DNA from: Pseudomonas sp. PB120
GTDB lineage: Bacteria; Pseudomonadota; Gammaproteobacteria; Pseudomonadales; Pseudomonadaceae
Length of the DNA stretch: 55,840 nt
NCBI RefSeq assembly: GCF_009761815.1
Contig: NZ_RWIN01000002.1
Location: 1-55,840 of the forward strand
Direction: 5' to 3'
Every line of letters begins with the position of its first letter. Within the stretch, counting starts at the first letter, position 1. A program made the position numbers and the translations under genes. The notes beneath the pieces are model-generated. The model did no database searches. It was not told the DNA's origin and saw only the letters and a program-made list of their open reading frames with translations. Of the stretch, positions 45,734 through 55,840 are shown piece by piece.

Positions 45734-46675
45734 TTAACGGAACATCGCGCTGATCGATTCTTCATTGCTGATGCGGCGGACCGCCTCGGCAACCACCGGC
45801 GCGATATCCAGTTGACGGATACGCGAGCAGGCTTGAGCAGCAGCGGACAACGGGATGGTGTTAGTCACCACCAGTTCGTCCAGCATGGAATTTTCAATGT
45901 TTTCGATCGCCCGACCGGACAGCACAGGGTGTGTGCAGTAGGCGAAAACCTTGGCAGCGCCATGCTCTTTCAGGGCCTTGGCCGCATGGCACAGAGTGCC
46001 GGCGGTATCGACCATGTCATCGACCAGAATACAGGTACGCCCTTCGACATCACCGATGATATGCATCACTTCAGAGTGATTGGCTTTCTCACGGCGTTTG
46101 TCGATGATCCCGAGATCCACGCCCAGGGATTTGGCAACAGCACGTGCACGCACGACGCCGCCAATGTCCGGGGACACGATCATCAGGTTTTCGAAGCGCT
46201 GATCTTCGATGTCATCCACCAGAACGGGGGAGCCGTAGATGTTATCTACCGGAATATCGAAGAAACCCTGGATTTGGTCAGCATGCAGATCAACCGTGAG
46301 AACACGGTCGATGCCGACTACGGTAAGCATGTCAGCAACGACTTTCGCGCTGATAGCCACACGTGCGGAACGCGGACGGCGATCCTGACGGGCATAACCA
46401 AAGTAAGGAATAACAGCAGTAATACGAGTAGCCGAGGAGCGGCGGAAGGCATCAGCCATCACTACCAGTTCCATCAGGTTATCGTTGGTCGGAGCGCAAG
46501 TCGGCTGAATAATGAAGACGTCTTTACCACGGACGTTTTCATTGATCTCGGCTGTAATTTCGCCGTCGGAAAACTTGCCGACAGAGATGTCACCGAGAGG
46601 GATATGCAGCTGACGTACGACACGCCGAGCCAGATCGGGGTTAGCATTCCCCGTAAAGACCATCATCTTGGACAC
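45734..46675 (-). CDS. prs: Ribose-phosphate pyrophosphokinase
   Basis: A 313-residue enzyme making PRPP from ribose-5-phosphate and ATP. Landmarks are [20 protein letters not shown], the flexible loop [16 protein letters not shown] and the PRPP loop [11 protein letters not shown] at about residues 219-229. The start codon is GTG (VSKMMVF). It sits downstream of tRNA-Gln and ispE. Confidence 0.98.
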   Translation of the reverse strand: MSKMMVFTGNANPDLARRVVRQLHIPLGDISVGKFSDGEITAEINENVRGKDVFIIQPTCAPTNDNLMELVVMADAFRRSSATRITAVIPYFGYARQDRRPRSARVAISAKVVADMLTVVGIDRVLTVDLHADQIQGFFDIPVDNIYGSPVLVDDIEDQRFENLMIVSPDIGGVVRARAVAKSLGVDLGIIDKRREKANHSEVMHIIGDVEGRTCILVDDMVDTAGTLCHAAKALKEHGAAKVFAYCTHPVLSGRAIENIENSMLDELVVTNTIPLSAAAQACSRIRQLDIAPVVAEAVRRISNEESISAMFR

Positions 46676-46720
46676 GCGCAGTACCTAGAGGCTGAGGGTA
46701 ACCTGGATGAGTATAGAAAA

Positions 46721-46795
46721 TGGCAGGGGCGGCTGGATTCGAACCAACGCATGGCAGGATCAAAACCTGCTGCCTTACCGCTTGGCGACGCCCCT
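46721..46795 (-). tRNA. tRNA-Gln (TTG)
   Basis: A 75-base cloverleaf on the minus strand: acceptor AGGGGCG...CGCCCCT, discriminator G and encoded CCA. The anticodon is TTG in GGTTTTGATCC, and the T-loop is GGTTCGAATCC. The position between ispE and prs is the conserved one in gammaproteobacteria. Confidence 0.95.
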
Positions 46796-46831
46796 GTATC
46801 TGTTGCAACGATTACCCAGTAATCGGTTCTT

Positions 46832-47683
46832 TTAGAGCAGACTTTGCAGCTTGCGATGCAACATCGAAACGTTGCTTCCCTTTGCTACAAACCCTGTAAG
46901 GGTCTCTGTAAGAAGGGCCGAGACTTTATCAGCTTCAGCTTTGCTTGGGAAGCCCCCAAACACACAACTTCCAGTGCCGGTGAGTTTTGCTTCGGTAAAT
47001 TTACCTAACAAATTCAATGCGTTACGTACCTCTGGATAACGCCTTGCTACTACCGGCAAGCAGTCATTTCGACTGTTTCCCTTGGGAACGGGGCGCACTT
47101 TAATGGGAGAAGAGTTACGTGTCAACAACGGATCTGAAAAAATTTCTGCTGTACTTACAGATACTTGCGGCACCAGCACGAGATACCACGGTTCTTCGGG
47201 GTCTACAGGGGTGAGTTTTTCCCCCACGCCCTCGGCGAAAGCCGCGTGGCCGCGCACGAAAACCGGGACGTCGGCGCCCAGCGTCAGGCCCAGCACAGCC
47301 AGCCGGTCCTCATCCCAGCCCAGTTGCCAGAGATGATTCAGGCCGAGCAACGTCGTGGCCGCATTGGAGCTGCCGCCACCGATACCGCCGCCCATGGGCA
47401 GGATTTTATCGATCCAGATGTCGATGCCCAGCGAACAACCGGATTGCTCCTGAAGTTTTTTCGCAGCCTTGACGATCAGGTTGCTGTCGTGGGGAACGCC
47501 TTCGAATTCGGTGTGCAGTTGAATCACGCCGTCGTCGCGCACGGCAAAGGTGATTTCATCGCCGTAATCGACAAACTGAAAAATCGTCTGCAACTCGTGA
47601 TAACCGTCTTCACGGCGACCGAGGATGTGCAGCATCAGATTGAGTTTGGCTGGAGAGGGAAGCGTCAAGCGTGGAGCGGTCAT
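46832..47683 (-). CDS. ispE: 4-diphosphocytidyl-2-C-methyl-D-erythritol kinase
   Basis: A 283-residue GHMP kinase of the MEP isoprenoid pathway. The ATP loop [17 protein letters not shown] is at about residues 95-111, with the N-terminal [11 protein letters not shown] and the late [11 protein letters not shown]. The ATG at 47683 lies 2 bases past the lolB stop. A GTG at 47713 inside lolB is less likely. It belongs to the operon TPR lipoprotein-lolB-ispE. Confidence 0.96.
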   Translation of the reverse strand: MTAPRLTLPSPAKLNLMLHILGRREDGYHELQTIFQFVDYGDEITFAVRDDGVIQLHTEFEGVPHDSNLIVKAAKKLQEQSGCSLGIDIWIDKILPMGGGIGGGSSNAATTLLGLNHLWQLGWDEDRLAVLGLTLGADVPVFVRGHAAFAEGVGEKLTPVDPEEPWYLVLVPQVSVSTAEIFSDPLLTRNSSPIKVRPVPKGNSRNDCLPVVARRYPEVRNALNLLGKFTEAKLTGTGSCVFGGFPSKAEADKVSALLTETLTGFVAKGSNVSMLHRKLQSLL

Positions 47684-47685
47684 GT

Positions 47686-48303
47686 TCACTGCCCCAACTT
47701 GCGAGGTTGCCATTCCTTGATCACCAGCGTGACATCAAGGTCGGTGCCATGCAGTTTGATCCGCTCGGGCAGCCAATAGCCGTTCTGCTCGGCATAACTC
47801 AGGTATTCAACCTGCCAGCCATCCTGATCCAGGTTGGCCAGGCGGCTGTCGGCGTCCAGGGTCAGGCGGCTTTTGCTGTCCGGTGCCGGAAGTCCGCGAA
47901 CCCACCAGGCCAGGTTGGAGACCGGCAGTTTCCAGCCGAGCTGTTCTTCGAGCAGCACTTCCGGATTGGGCGCTTCATAGCGACCCTGGTTGGCAACCTC
48001 CAGCGAGACTTTGCCCGGGCGACCGGTCAAGCGTGCCGCGCCGCGACCCAAGGGGCCGGAGAGGCGAATGTCGTAGTAATCCTGTCGCTGCAGCCAGTAC
48101 AAGGTGCCGCTCCCCGAGTCTTTCGGAGCGCGAATGCCGATCTTGCCGTTGATCTGCCAGCCATCAAGGCCCGTCAGCTGCTGTTTGTGCTCGCGCCATT
48201 GGGCAGGGTTACCGTGACCCTCGACCGATTCACGGGCGCCGAAGCCCGCGCAACCGGCGAGCAGGGCGATAAAACTGAAAACGATGATGTGGCGCAAAAA
48301 CAT
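47686..48303 (-). CDS. lolB: Outer-membrane lipoprotein insertion factor LolB
   Basis: A 205-residue lipoprotein with signal sequence and lipobox LLAGC (Cys at about 18). It accepts lipoproteins from LolA and inserts them in the outer membrane. The [21 protein letters not shown] segment region fits the family. It sits 4 bases after the TPR gene, and the hemA-lolB divergent layout is conserved in gammaproteobacteria. Confidence 0.95.
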   Translation of the reverse strand: MFLRHIIVFSFIALLAGCAGFGARESVEGHGNPAQWREHKQQLTGLDGWQINGKIGIRAPKDSGSGTLYWLQRQDYYDIRLSGPLGRGAARLTGRPGKVSLEVANQGRYEAPNPEVLLEEQLGWKLPVSNLAWWVRGLPAPDSKSRLTLDADSRLANLDQDGWQVEYLSYAEQNGYWLPERIKLHGTDLDVTLVIKEWQPRKLGQ

Positions 48304-48307
48304 AATC

Positions 48308-50032
48308 TTAAAGAGTCTCTGATCCGGTCAGGCGCTTGATGGTGCCGCGCAGGGTAGGGCTGTCAGGTTGTTCCTTGAGGAATTTGCCCCAGATCTGTCT
48401 GGCTTCGCGTTGTTTGCCGTTGGCCCACAGGACTTCGCCCAGGTGAGCGGCGACTTCCTGGTCGGGGAAGCGATCCAGGGCCTTGCGCAGCAGGCGTTCG
48501 GCTTCATCGAGATTGCCCAGGCGGTAGTTCACCCAGCCGAGGCTGTCGAGTACGGCCGGGTCTTCTGGATTGAGCTGATGCGCCTGTTCGATCAAGGCCT
48601 TCGCTTCGGCGTAACGGGTGGTACGGTCCGACAAAGTGTACCCAAGGGCGTTCAGTGCCATGGCATTGTCGGGATCGCGCTTGATGATCAGGCGCAGGTC
48701 TTTTTCCATTTGCGCCAGGTCATTGCGTTTTTCCGCTTGCATGGCGCGGGTGTAAAGCAGATTCAGGTCGTCGGGGTATTGCTGCAACGCTTTCTGCAAG
48801 ACGTTCCAGGCCTTGTCGGGCTGCTTGTTGGCGGACAGCGTTTCGGCTTCGATCAGGTACAGCTGAATCGCGTAGTCCGGTTGTTCGTCGCGCTGCGTCG
48901 CCAGGCGGCTTTGGGCTTCGACGGTCCTGCCGTTGTTCATCAGGATATCGGCCTGGCGCAATTGTGCCGGCAGGTAATCATTGCCCGGACCGACCTGGGC
49001 ATACTCGATCAGCGCGCCTTGCGGGTCGTTGCGCTCTTCAGCGATACGGCCCAGGTTGAGGTGCGCCGAGTCAACGTGGCTTTCCCGGGCAATCAAGTCT
49101 TCCAGGTAGCCCTTGGCCTCGTTCCAGGCCTTGGCTTCCAGGCAGACCAGAGCCAGTGAATAACGCAGTTCGTCGTCGTCCGGGTACTGCTGAACCAGGC
49201 TTGAAAACTCGGCCTTGGCGTCGTCCATGCGGTCCTGTTCAACCAGCATGCGGGCATAAGTCAGGCGCAGGCGTTTGTCGTCCGGGTATTTCTTGATGCT
49301 TTTTTGCAGCAGCGGCAGCGCTTCGTCGCCACGGTTAAGCGTTTGCAGCAGGCGCGCACGCAGCAGGATCGGGGCGATTTCGCCGTCTTCCGGCGGATTG
49401 CTTTCCAGCAGAGCCAGCGCGCCTTTCGCATCGCCGTCCTGTTGCATCAACAGAGCCTTGCCGAAAATCAGCTGGCTGTTGTTCGGGTGGCGCTGCAACA
49501 AACGATCAAAACTTTTCATCAAGCCGTTGCGCGTGTCCTGATCGGTGTCGGCCGCGGACAGGGCGAGGAAGTCGAAATGCGTGTCGCCCTTGCCTTGCAG
49601 GACTTTCTCCATATAGACCATGGAGTCGTCATAGCGCCCGGCGCGAGCCAGTTGCACGGCAGCGGCCCGTTGCGCCTCAAGGTCGTCCGGAGCGTTTTTC
49701 GCCCAGATCAGCGCGGTGTCCAGGGCGGCCTGGTCGGCGCCCAGGTATTCGGCGATACGGAATGCGCGCTCGGAGACGCCCGGGTCCTGGGTGTTGATGG
49801 CCTGGGTGACATAGTTGTCCAGCGCAATGTCGAAACGATTGCGCTGGCCAGCCAGTTCAGCGCTCAACAGGCTGAAGACGGTTTCTTCACTGAATGAGCT
49901 GTAAACCTTGGGCTTTTCAGGAGCCGGAGTGCTGTCTTCAGCCGGCGGCGTACCGTCCGACGAGACGGGTGCCAAGACCTGGCAGCCGCTGAGGAAGACA
50001 AAAGCAAGGAGCAACGCGGAAGATCTATTCAT
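48308..50032 (-). CDS. TPR-repeat lipoprotein
   Basis: A 574-residue lipoprotein (lipobox LSGC near residue 17) with many tetratricopeptide repeats, about 14 by spacing of patterns such as [20 protein letters not shown] and [20 protein letters not shown]. It is probably anchored in the outer membrane facing the periplasm as a protein-binding scaffold. It is first in an operon with lolB and ispE. The function is not established from sequence. Confidence 0.9.
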   Translation of the reverse strand: MNRSSALLLAFVFLSGCQVLAPVSSDGTPPAEDSTPAPEKPKVYSSFSEETVFSLLSAELAGQRNRFDIALDNYVTQAINTQDPGVSERAFRIAEYLGADQAALDTALIWAKNAPDDLEAQRAAAVQLARAGRYDDSMVYMEKVLQGKGDTHFDFLALSAADTDQDTRNGLMKSFDRLLQRHPNNSQLIFGKALLMQQDGDAKGALALLESNPPEDGEIAPILLRARLLQTLNRGDEALPLLQKSIKKYPDDKRLRLTYARMLVEQDRMDDAKAEFSSLVQQYPDDDELRYSLALVCLEAKAWNEAKGYLEDLIARESHVDSAHLNLGRIAEERNDPQGALIEYAQVGPGNDYLPAQLRQADILMNNGRTVEAQSRLATQRDEQPDYAIQLYLIEAETLSANKQPDKAWNVLQKALQQYPDDLNLLYTRAMQAEKRNDLAQMEKDLRLIIKRDPDNAMALNALGYTLSDRTTRYAEAKALIEQAHQLNPEDPAVLDSLGWVNYRLGNLDEAERLLRKALDRFPDQEVAAHLGEVLWANGKQREARQIWGKFLKEQPDSPTLRGTIKRLTGSETL

Positions 50033-50127
50033 ATAGGAAGAGGACGACTAACCTGCGGTCGGATCATCATGACACAAGCCTTCGGCCAAACATAACCGGC
50101 CGACCATTTTCCCGAATGCACCGCCCT

Positions 50128-50229
50128 CTGTAGGAGCCAGCTTGCTGGCGATGGTCGTGAACGATGACGCGTTTTTACCGAAAAAACGCGGCGCCTGTCA
50201 GTTCATCGCAGGCAAGCCAGCTCCTACAG
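50128..50229. repeat. REPIN between the TPR gene and hemA
   Basis: CTGTAGGAGCCAGCTTGCTG (from 50128) is matched inversely by CAAGCCAGCTCCTACAG ending at 50229, with a short mismatch in the arms. Inside is a further hairpin CGCGTTTTT-ACCG-AAAAAACGCG (about 50168-50190). It is of the GTAGGAGC REP subtype. The rest of 50033-50367 holds the hemA promoter region and a 12-bp palindrome CGCTTGCAAGCG (50259-50270). Confidence 0.88.
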
Positions 50230-50367
50230 GAGTTGCGTACGCCCATCTAAACGAGAACCGCTTGCAAGCGTGGGCGCTGCCTACCGGATCAATAGATATC
50301 GAGTAGTTGTTCTGAATCTGTCGAAGTAGGACAATTGCCGGCTTCACGTCACCATCAGCGACTTTGA

Positions 50368-51657
50368 ATGGCCTTCCTTGCACTCGGTATCAACCACAAG
50401 ACTGCTTCAGTAGACGTCCGCGAGCGCGTGGCTTTTACCCCGGAGCAACTGGTGGAAGCCCTGCAGCAGCTCTGCCGACTCACCGACAGCCGCGAAGCTG
50501 CGATCCTCTCGACCTGCAATCGCAGCGAGCTTTATATAGAACAGGATCACCTTTCGGCTGACATCGTGCTGCGCTGGCTGGCCGATTATCACCATTTGAG
50601 CCTCGATGAGCTGCGCGCGAGCAGTTATGTGCACGAAGATGATGCGGCAGTTCGTCACATGATGCGGGTCGCCTCCGGGCTCGATTCGCTGGTGTTGGGC
50701 GAACCGCAGATCCTCGGCCAGATGAAATCGTGCTACGCCGTGGCCCGGGAGGCCGGCACCATTGGTCCGCTGCTCGGGCGCCTGTTTCAGGCCACGTTCA
50801 ATGCGGCCAAGCAAGTGCGCACCGACACCGCCATCGGCGAGAACCCGGTGTCCGTGGCATTTGCCGCGGTCAGCCTGGCCAAGCAGATTTTCAGCGATTT
50901 GCAACGCAGCCAGGCCTTGCTGATCGGCGCCGGCGAGACCATCACCCTGGTCGCCCGCCATTTGCATGAACTAGGTGTGAAACGCATTGTGGTCGCCAAC
51001 CGCACGCTGGAGCGCGCCAGTATTCTGGCCGAGCAGTTTGGCGCCCATGCGGTGCTGCTCTCGGACATCCCGGCAGAGCTGGTGCGCAGCGACATCGTGA
51101 TCAGCTCCACCGCCAGCCAGCTGCCGATCCTCGGCAAAGGCGCCGTCGAAAGTGCCCTGAAGCTGCGCAAGCACAAGCCGATTTTCATGGTGGACATCGC
51201 CGTACCGCGCGATATCGAGCCAGAAGTCGGCGAGTTGGACGACGTTTACCTCTACAGCGTCGACGATCTCCACGAAGTGGTCGCCGAAAACCTCAAGAGC
51301 CGCCAAGGCGCGGCGCAAGCGGCAGAGGAAATGGTCTCGGTGGGCGCCGAAGATTTCATGGTGCGCCTGCGGGAGCTGGCGGCGGTGGATGTGCTCAAGG
51401 CCTATCGCCAACAAAGCGAGCGCATGCGTGACGAAGAATTGCAGAAGGCCCAGCGTATGCTGGCCAACGGCAGCAGCGCCGAAGACGTGCTGGTGCAACT
51501 GGCGCGGGGCTTGACCAACAAACTCCTGCACGCACCGAGCGTGCAGTTGAAAAAGCTCTCAGCCGAAGGTCGCCTCGACGCACTGGCCATGGCCCAGGAA
51601 CTCTTTGCCCTCGGTGAGGGCTCATCGGATAGCTTTTCGGATAAAAAACCGCAATGA
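50368..51657 (+). CDS. hemA: Glutamyl-tRNA reductase
   Basis: A 429-residue enzyme reducing Glu-tRNA to glutamate-1-semialdehyde, the first committed step of tetrapyrrole synthesis. The nucleophile Cys50 is in STCNRSE, the NADPH-binding [13 protein letters not shown] is near residue 190, and a C-terminal dimerisation helix follows. Its stop overlaps the prfA start by 4 bases. It heads hemA-prfA-prmC-moeB-murI. Confidence 0.97.
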   Translation: MAFLALGINHKTASVDVRERVAFTPEQLVEALQQLCRLTDSREAAILSTCNRSELYIEQDHLSADIVLRWLADYHHLSLDELRASSYVHEDDAAVRHMMRVASGLDSLVLGEPQILGQMKSCYAVAREAGTIGPLLGRLFQATFNAAKQVRTDTAIGENPVSVAFAAVSLAKQIFSDLQRSQALLIGAGETITLVARHLHELGVKRIVVANRTLERASILAEQFGAHAVLLSDIPAELVRSDIVISSTASQLPILGKGAVESALKLRKHKPIFMVDIAVPRDIEPEVGELDDVYLYSVDDLHEVVAENLKSRQGAAQAAEEMVSVGAEDFMVRLRELAAVDVLKAYRQQSERMRDEELQKAQRMLANGSSAEDVLVQLARGLTNKLLHAPSVQLKKLSAEGRLDALAMAQELFALGEGSSDSFSDKKPQ

Positions 51658-52736
51658 AAGCGTCACTGCTCAATAAGCTGGACATCCTCCAGGACCGTTT
51701 CGAGGAATTGACCGCGTTGCTTGGCGACGGCGAAGTCATTTCCGATCAGAACAAATTCCGCGCCTACTCTAAGGAATACGCGGAAGTCGAGCCGATTGTC
51801 GAAGCCTATAAACAGTTGCTCAAAGTGCAAAGCGACCTCGAAGGCGCCCAGGCACTGCTCAAGGACAGCGACCCGGACATGCGCGAAATGGCCGTGGAAG
51901 AAGTCCGCGAAGCCAAAGAGCAACTGATCGAAATCGAAGCCCGCCTGCAACGCATGCTGTTGCCCAAGGACCCGAACGACGGTCGCAACGTGTTCCTCGA
52001 AATCCGTGCCGGCACCGGCGGTGATGAGGCGGCGATTTTCTCCGGCGACCTGTTCCGCATGTACTCGCGTTACGCCGAGCGTCGTGGCTGGCGCGTTGAA
52101 ATTCTCTCGGAAAACGAGGGTGAGCACGGTGGCTATAAAGAAGTCATCGCCCGGGTCGAAGGCGACAACGTCTACGGCAAGCTGAAGTTCGAATCCGGCG
52201 CGCACCGCGTGCAACGGGTTCCGGCCACCGAATCCCAGGGGCGCATCCACACCTCGGCCTGTACCGTGGCGGTATTGCCCGAGCCGGACGAGCAGGAAGC
52301 GATCGAGATCAACCCGGCGGACCTGCGGATCGATACCTATCGCTCCTCCGGTGCCGGTGGTCAGCACGTCAACAAGACCGACTCGGCGATCCGCATTACG
52401 CACTTGCCGTCCGGTATCGTGGTCGAGTGCCAGGAAGAACGCTCCCAGCACAAAAACCGCGCCCGGGCGATGTCCTGGCTGTCGGCCAAGCTCAACGACC
52501 AGCAAACCAGCGCCGCCGCCAATGCCATCGCCAGCGAGCGTAAATTGCTGGTGGGCTCCGGTGACCGTTCCGAGCGGATCCGTACCTACAACTTTGCCCA
52601 GGGCCGAGTCACCGACCACCGGGTCAACTTGACGCTGTATTCCCTCGACGAAATTCTCGCGGGCGGTGTCGATGCGGTGATCGAGCCGTTGCTGGCCGAG
52701 TACCAGGCCGACCAATTGGCAGCGATAGGTGAGTAA
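51654..52736 (+). CDS. prfA: Peptide chain release factor 1
   Basis: A 360-residue class I release factor reading UAA and UAG. The stop-recognition PAT tripeptide (residues 190-192) and the catalytic GGQ (235-237, in [14 protein letters not shown]) are both present. It overlaps hemA by 4 bases and abuts prmC, which methylates the GGQ glutamine. Confidence 0.98.
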   Translation: MKASLLNKLDILQDRFEELTALLGDGEVISDQNKFRAYSKEYAEVEPIVEAYKQLLKVQSDLEGAQALLKDSDPDMREMAVEEVREAKEQLIEIEARLQRMLLPKDPNDGRNVFLEIRAGTGGDEAAIFSGDLFRMYSRYAERRGWRVEILSENEGEHGGYKEVIARVEGDNVYGKLKFESGAHRVQRVPATESQGRIHTSACTVAVLPEPDEQEAIEINPADLRIDTYRSSGAGGQHVNKTDSAIRITHLPSGIVVECQEERSQHKNRARAMSWLSAKLNDQQTSAAANAIASERKLLVGSGDRSERIRTYNFAQGRVTDHRVNLTLYSLDEILAGGVDAVIEPLLAEYQADQLAAIGE

Positions 52737-53567
52737 ATGACGATCATTGCCAGTTTGTTGCGCGCCGCTGATTTGCCCGACTCGCCGACGGCGCGTCTGG
52801 ACGCCGAACTGCTGCTGGCGGCGGCGTTGGGCAAGTCCCGCAGTTTTCTGCACACCTGGCCAGAGCGCATCGTGCCGAGCGACGCCGCGCTGACATTTGC
52901 CGACTACCTGCAACGTCGTCGCGGCGGTGAGCCGGTGGCCTACATTCTGGGCCAGCAAGGTTTCTGGAAACTTGATCTGGAAGTCGCGCCCCACACCTTG
53001 ATCCCGCGCCCGGATACCGAACTGCTGGTGGAAGCGGCGCTGGAATTGTTGCCGGCCACCCCCGCCAAGGTCCTCGACCTGGGCACCGGCAGCGGCGCCA
53101 TCGCCTTGGCGTTGGCCAGCGAACGTCCGGCCTGGAGCGTCACTGCCGTGGATCGCGTGCTCGAAGCCGTGGCCCTGGCCGAACGCAATCGCCAGCGCCT
53201 GCACCTGAAAAACGCCACGGTACTGAGCAGCCATTGGTTCAGCGCCCTGGACGGTCAGCGCTTTCAGTTGATCATCAGCAACCCGCCCTACATCGCTTCC
53301 GCCGACCCGCATCTGGTGGAAGGCGACGTCCGCTTCGAACCAGCCAGTGCGCTGGTGGCCGGCATCGACGGGCTCGACGACCTACGATTGATCGTGGCCC
53401 AGGCACCGGCTCATCTTGAATCCGGTGGCTGGTTGATGCTGGAGCACGGTTACGATCAGGCCGAAGCGGTGCGCGATTTGCTCCTGACCCAAGGGTTTGA
53501 AGAAGTCCACAGCCGCACCGATCTGGGCGGTCACGAACGTATCAGCCTGGGGCGCCTGCCGTGCTGA
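52737..53567 (+). CDS. prmC: Release factor glutamine methyltransferase
   Basis: A 276-residue SAM-dependent methyltransferase that methylates the Gln of GGQ in release factors. SAM motif I is DLGTGSGAIALALA (about 114-127) and the catalytic NPPY is at 182-185. The ATG follows the prfA stop directly, so the enzyme and its substrate are made together. It overlaps moeB by 7 bases. Confidence 0.97.
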   Translation: MTIIASLLRAADLPDSPTARLDAELLLAAALGKSRSFLHTWPERIVPSDAALTFADYLQRRRGGEPVAYILGQQGFWKLDLEVAPHTLIPRPDTELLVEAALELLPATPAKVLDLGTGSGAIALALASERPAWSVTAVDRVLEAVALAERNRQRLHLKNATVLSSHWFSALDGQRFQLIISNPPYIASADPHLVEGDVRFEPASALVAGIDGLDDLRLIVAQAPAHLESGGWLMLEHGYDQAEAVRDLLLTQGFEEVHSRTDLGGHERISLGRLPC

Positions 53568-54316
53568 ATGATCAGGAATTGTTGCGCTACAGCCGGCAGA
53601 TTTTGTTGCAGCACGTCGACATCGACGGTCAGTTGCGACTCAAGGAAAGCCGTGTGCTGATCGTCGGTCTCGGCGGCCTCGGTTCTCCGGTTGCGCTCTA
53701 TCTGGCCGCTGCCGGTGTTGGTGAACTGCACCTGGCGGACTTCGATACCGTTGACCTGACCAACCTGCAACGCCAGATCATCCACGACACCGACAGCGTC
53801 GGCGTGAGCAAGGTCGACTCGGCGATCCGTCGCTTGAGCGCGATCAACCCGGACATTCAACTGATCGCCCATCGCGCGGCACTGGACGAAGATTCCCTGG
53901 CCGCTGCGGTGTCGGCGGTGGATCTGGTGCTGGACTGCTCGGACAATTTCTCCACCCGTGAAGCGGTGAACGCGGCGTGTGTCGCGGCCCGAAAACCGCT
54001 GGTCAGCGGCGCGGCCATTCGCCTGGAAGGGCAATTGTCGGTCTTCGATCCGCGTCGCCCGGAGAGCCCGTGCTACCACTGTTTATACGGGCACGGCAGC
54101 GAAGCCGAACTGACCTGCAGCGAAGCTGGCGTCGTCGGGCCTTTGGTTGGGCTGGTTGGCAGTCTTCAGGCGCTGGAAGCGATGAAACTGTTGGCGGGGT
54201 TCGGCGAGCCGCTGGTAGGGCGCTTATTATTGATTGATGCCTTGGGCACTCGCTTCCGTGAGTTGCGCGTCAAGCGTGATCCGGGTTGCAGCGTCTGTGG
54301 TACGGCCCATGCGTGA
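53561..54316 (+). CDS. moeB: Molybdopterin-synthase adenylyltransferase
   Basis: A 251-residue E1-like enzyme (MoeB/ThiF/HesA) activating the MoaD C-terminus. The nucleotide loop VGLGGLGSP is at about 36-44, and zinc is bound by two CxxC motifs (CYHC and CSVC). It has a GTG start and overlaps prmC and murI by 7 and 8 bases. A ThiF-like role for thiamine is possible, but the location beside prmC is typical of moeB in pseudomonads. Confidence 0.93.
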   Translation: MLNDQELLRYSRQILLQHVDIDGQLRLKESRVLIVGLGGLGSPVALYLAAAGVGELHLADFDTVDLTNLQRQIIHDTDSVGVSKVDSAIRRLSAINPDIQLIAHRAALDEDSLAAAVSAVDLVLDCSDNFSTREAVNAACVAARKPLVSGAAIRLEGQLSVFDPRRPESPCYHCLYGHGSEAELTCSEAGVVGPLVGLVGSLQALEAMKLLAGFGEPLVGRLLLIDALGTRFRELRVKRDPGCSVCGTAHA

Positions 54317-55100
54317 AGCGCCGGTTGGCGTGTTTGACTCCGGCGTCGGTGGACTTTCGGTGCTGGCCGAGATCCAGCGGTTACTGCCTAATGAGTCGCT
54401 GCTGTACGTCGCCGATTGCGGGAACATTCCCTACGGCGAGAAAGCCCCGGACTTTATTCGTCATCGCTGCAGCGTGATGGCCGAATTTTTTCAGCAGCAG
54501 GGCGCCAAGGCCTTGGTGCTGGCTTGCAACACGGCGACGGTCGCAGGCGTTGCCGACTTGCGGCGCGACTACCCAACATGGCCCATCGTCGGCATGGAGC
54601 CAGCGGTCAAGCCGGCCGCTGCCGCGACCCGGAGCGGTGTGGTGGGCGTGCTCGCCACCACCGGCACGTTGCAGAGCGCCAAGTTCGCCGCCTTACTCGA
54701 CCGATTCGCGACCGATGTTCAGGTCATCACTCAACCGTGCCCTGGCCTGGTGGAGTTGATTGAAAACGGCGATTTGCACAGCCCGGCCCTGCGCCAGTTG
54801 CTGGCCCGGTATGTCGAACCGCTGCTCGGCGCCGGGTGCGACACGATAATTCTGGGCTGCACCCATTATCCCTTCCTAAAGCCGTTGCTAAAGCAGATGA
54901 TCCCCGATGACATCAGCTTGATTGACACCGGTGCCGCTGTAGCGCGGCAACTTCAGCGGCTGTTGGCCGAGCGTGAATTGCTGGCCGAAGGACCTGTTCG
55001 CGCTGCGCAGTTCTGGACGAGTGCCGATCCGGAACATTTCAGAAATATCTTGCCGATCCTGTGGAATACGGCTGGCATTGTGCGAAGCTTCAACAAGTAA
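54309..55100 (+). CDS. murI: Glutamate racemase
   Basis: A 263-residue cofactor-independent racemase making D-glutamate for peptidoglycan. The catalytic cysteines are Cys73 (ACNTAT) and Cys184 (GCTHYPFL). The N-terminal DSGVGGLSV is the substrate-loop motif. The ATG at 54309 overlaps moeB. It is the last gene of the hemA operon. Confidence 0.97.
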   Translation: MREAPVGVFDSGVGGLSVLAEIQRLLPNESLLYVADCGNIPYGEKAPDFIRHRCSVMAEFFQQQGAKALVLACNTATVAGVADLRRDYPTWPIVGMEPAVKPAAAATRSGVVGVLATTGTLQSAKFAALLDRFATDVQVITQPCPGLVELIENGDLHSPALRQLLARYVEPLLGAGCDTIILGCTHYPFLKPLLKQMIPDDISLIDTGAAVARQLQRLLAERELLAEGPVRAAQFWTSADPEHFRNILPILWNTAGIVRSFNK

Positions 55101-55223
55101 ATTAATTTTTGGGGAACACGGGTAATTGGGGTGAACTTCTGATTAAGCGTCGACTTCTATAATTTTAGTTTTGCTGAGCAACACAAAAACCACACGAAAA
55201 TTGTTCGGAAAAGGATGTTTCTA

Positions 55224-55742
55224 ATGAAGCGACTATTCTGCTTGGCCGCGATTGCGGCCGCATTGATGGGGCATAGTTTTTCCGCACAGGCAGCAGGCGT
55301 GGAGTTCGCGGTCGGTCAGACCAGCGATTCGACCATGACCTACCGGTTGGGCATGCAATTCGATTGGGACAAAAGCTGGTTGCAGAGCGACGTCGGTCGA
55401 TTGACCGGTTACTGGAGTGGTGCCTACACCTACTGGGAAGGTGACAAGACCTCCAGCAACAACAGCCTCTCGTTCTCGCCGGTGTTTGTTTATGAGTTTG
55501 CCGGTCAGAACATCAAGCCTTACGTTGAGGCAGGGATTGGCGTGGCGTTTTTCTCCAATACCGAACTTGAAAACAACAACATCGGCCAGTCGTTCCAGTT
55601 CGAAGACCGTTTCGGTTTTGGTGCGCGTTTTGCGGGCGGACATGAAATCGGTATTCGTGCGACGCATTATTCGAACGCCGGTATGGCCAGTAGCAACGAC
55701 GGTGTAGAAAGTTACTCGCTGCACTACACGATGCCGTTGTAA
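55224..55742 (+). CDS. pagL: Lipid A 3-O-deacylase PagL
   Basis: A 172-residue outer-membrane beta-barrel esterase removing the 3-position acyl chain of lipid A. A signal peptide (about 1-23, ending SAQA) precedes an eight-strand barrel rich in Tyr and Phe. The catalytic triad His148, Ser150 (THYSNAG) and Glu162 is present and, allowing for the signal peptide, matches the P. aeruginosa enzyme. The ATG at 55224 has AAGG upstream. An ATG at 55215 lies too close to it. The murI-pagL adjacency is conserved. Confidence 0.93.
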   Translation: MKRLFCLAAIAAALMGHSFSAQAAGVEFAVGQTSDSTMTYRLGMQFDWDKSWLQSDVGRLTGYWSGAYTYWEGDKTSSNNSLSFSPVFVYEFAGQNIKPYVEAGIGVAFFSNTELENNNIGQSFQFEDRFGFGARFAGGHEIGIRATHYSNAGMASSNDGVESYSLHYTMPL

Positions 55743-55777
55743 CCAACCGACTTTCTGCTCTCCGCTTTCCGCTTTCT

Positions 55778-55840
55778 GTAGGAGCGAGCTTGCTCGCGAT
55801 GGTGGTTCAGTTAGTTTGGTGTCAACTGACACACCATCGC
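55778..55840. repeat. REP element, cut by the window end
   Basis: TGTAGGAGCGAGCTTGCTCG (from 55778), followed by CGATGG, is the REP unit downstream of pagL. The last bases, CACCATCGC, look like the start of the mirrored arm, so a REPIN is probably truncated here. Between them GTGTCA-AC-TGACAC forms a small hairpin. Confidence 0.8.

Noticed and set aside
45629..46822. 397-codon plus-strand frame over prs and tRNA-Gln
   Set aside because: It runs through a tRNA gene and antisense to prs; not a credible gene.

Overview
The window looks like a chromosomal segment of a fluorescent-group Pseudomonas. The GC content is high, REP/REPIN repeats of the GWGGGAGCGAGC/GTAGGAGC type are present, and the housekeeping order (mksFEB, holD-rimI, can, ychF-pth-rplY-prs, tRNA-Gln, ispE-lolB-TPR lipoprotein, hemA-prfA-prmC-moeB-murI, pagL) matches, from memory, the P. 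aeruginosa PA4661-PA4690 neighbourhood. The window opens inside a 5S rRNA gene, so an rRNA operon lies just upstream.

Layout. 1-3.9 kb: end of 5S rRNA and its terminator, then a three-gene lipid-transport operon (two half-length PqiA/LetA membrane proteins and a six-domain MCE protein). 3.9-8.7 kb, minus strand: MksF-MksE-MksB condensin, with no mksG beside it. 8.9-11.4 kb: DNA polymerase III psi subunit (holD) with rimI, a REPIN, an acidic small protein and a beta-carbonic anhydrase. 11.5-28 kb: a mixed accessory stretch. It holds an orphan small protein, a Tat-type acid phosphatase, a type VII toxin-antitoxin pair (mntA-hepT), an AtoE-like transporter, an MFS carrier, a BdlA-like soluble chemoreceptor, a flavin reductase, a cupin, AraC/LysE genes, ddl, a molbindin, a low-GC Fic gene, gamma-glutamyltransferase and an M14-like hydrolase. 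28-31.7 kb: tRNA-Met, a membrane chemoreceptor and an Fsr-type efflux pump. 31.8-43 kb: a complete sulfate-ester scavenging island. 43.1-55.8 kb: conserved housekeeping genes, ending with the lipid A deacylase pagL and part of another REP element.

How the parts work together. The sulfate-ester island carries each step needed to use organosulfates as a sulfur source: an outer-membrane TonB receptor (SftP-like), a periplasmic binding protein (AtsR), a fused double permease (AtsB), an ATPase (AtsC), an alkylsulfatase dioxygenase (AtsK), an arylsulfatase (AtsA), a second TauD-family dioxygenase and a LysR regulator (SftR-like). The housekeeping block couples haem precursor synthesis, translation release-factor production and methylation, isoprenoid and PRPP synthesis, lipoprotein sorting and peptidoglycan precursor supply (murI here, ddl further upstream).

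The most unusual signals are regulatory. A 21-codon ORF with a strong ribosome-binding site and a Cys codon, followed by two perfect hairpins, precedes the TonB receptor and resembles a leader-peptide control region. An 11-bp inverted repeat brackets the atsK/sftR divergent promoter. Repeated ATTATCTCTA boxes lie upstream of a Fic gene that carries its own C-terminal winged-helix-like region. No insertion sequence, integrase, prophage or CRISPR array was seen.
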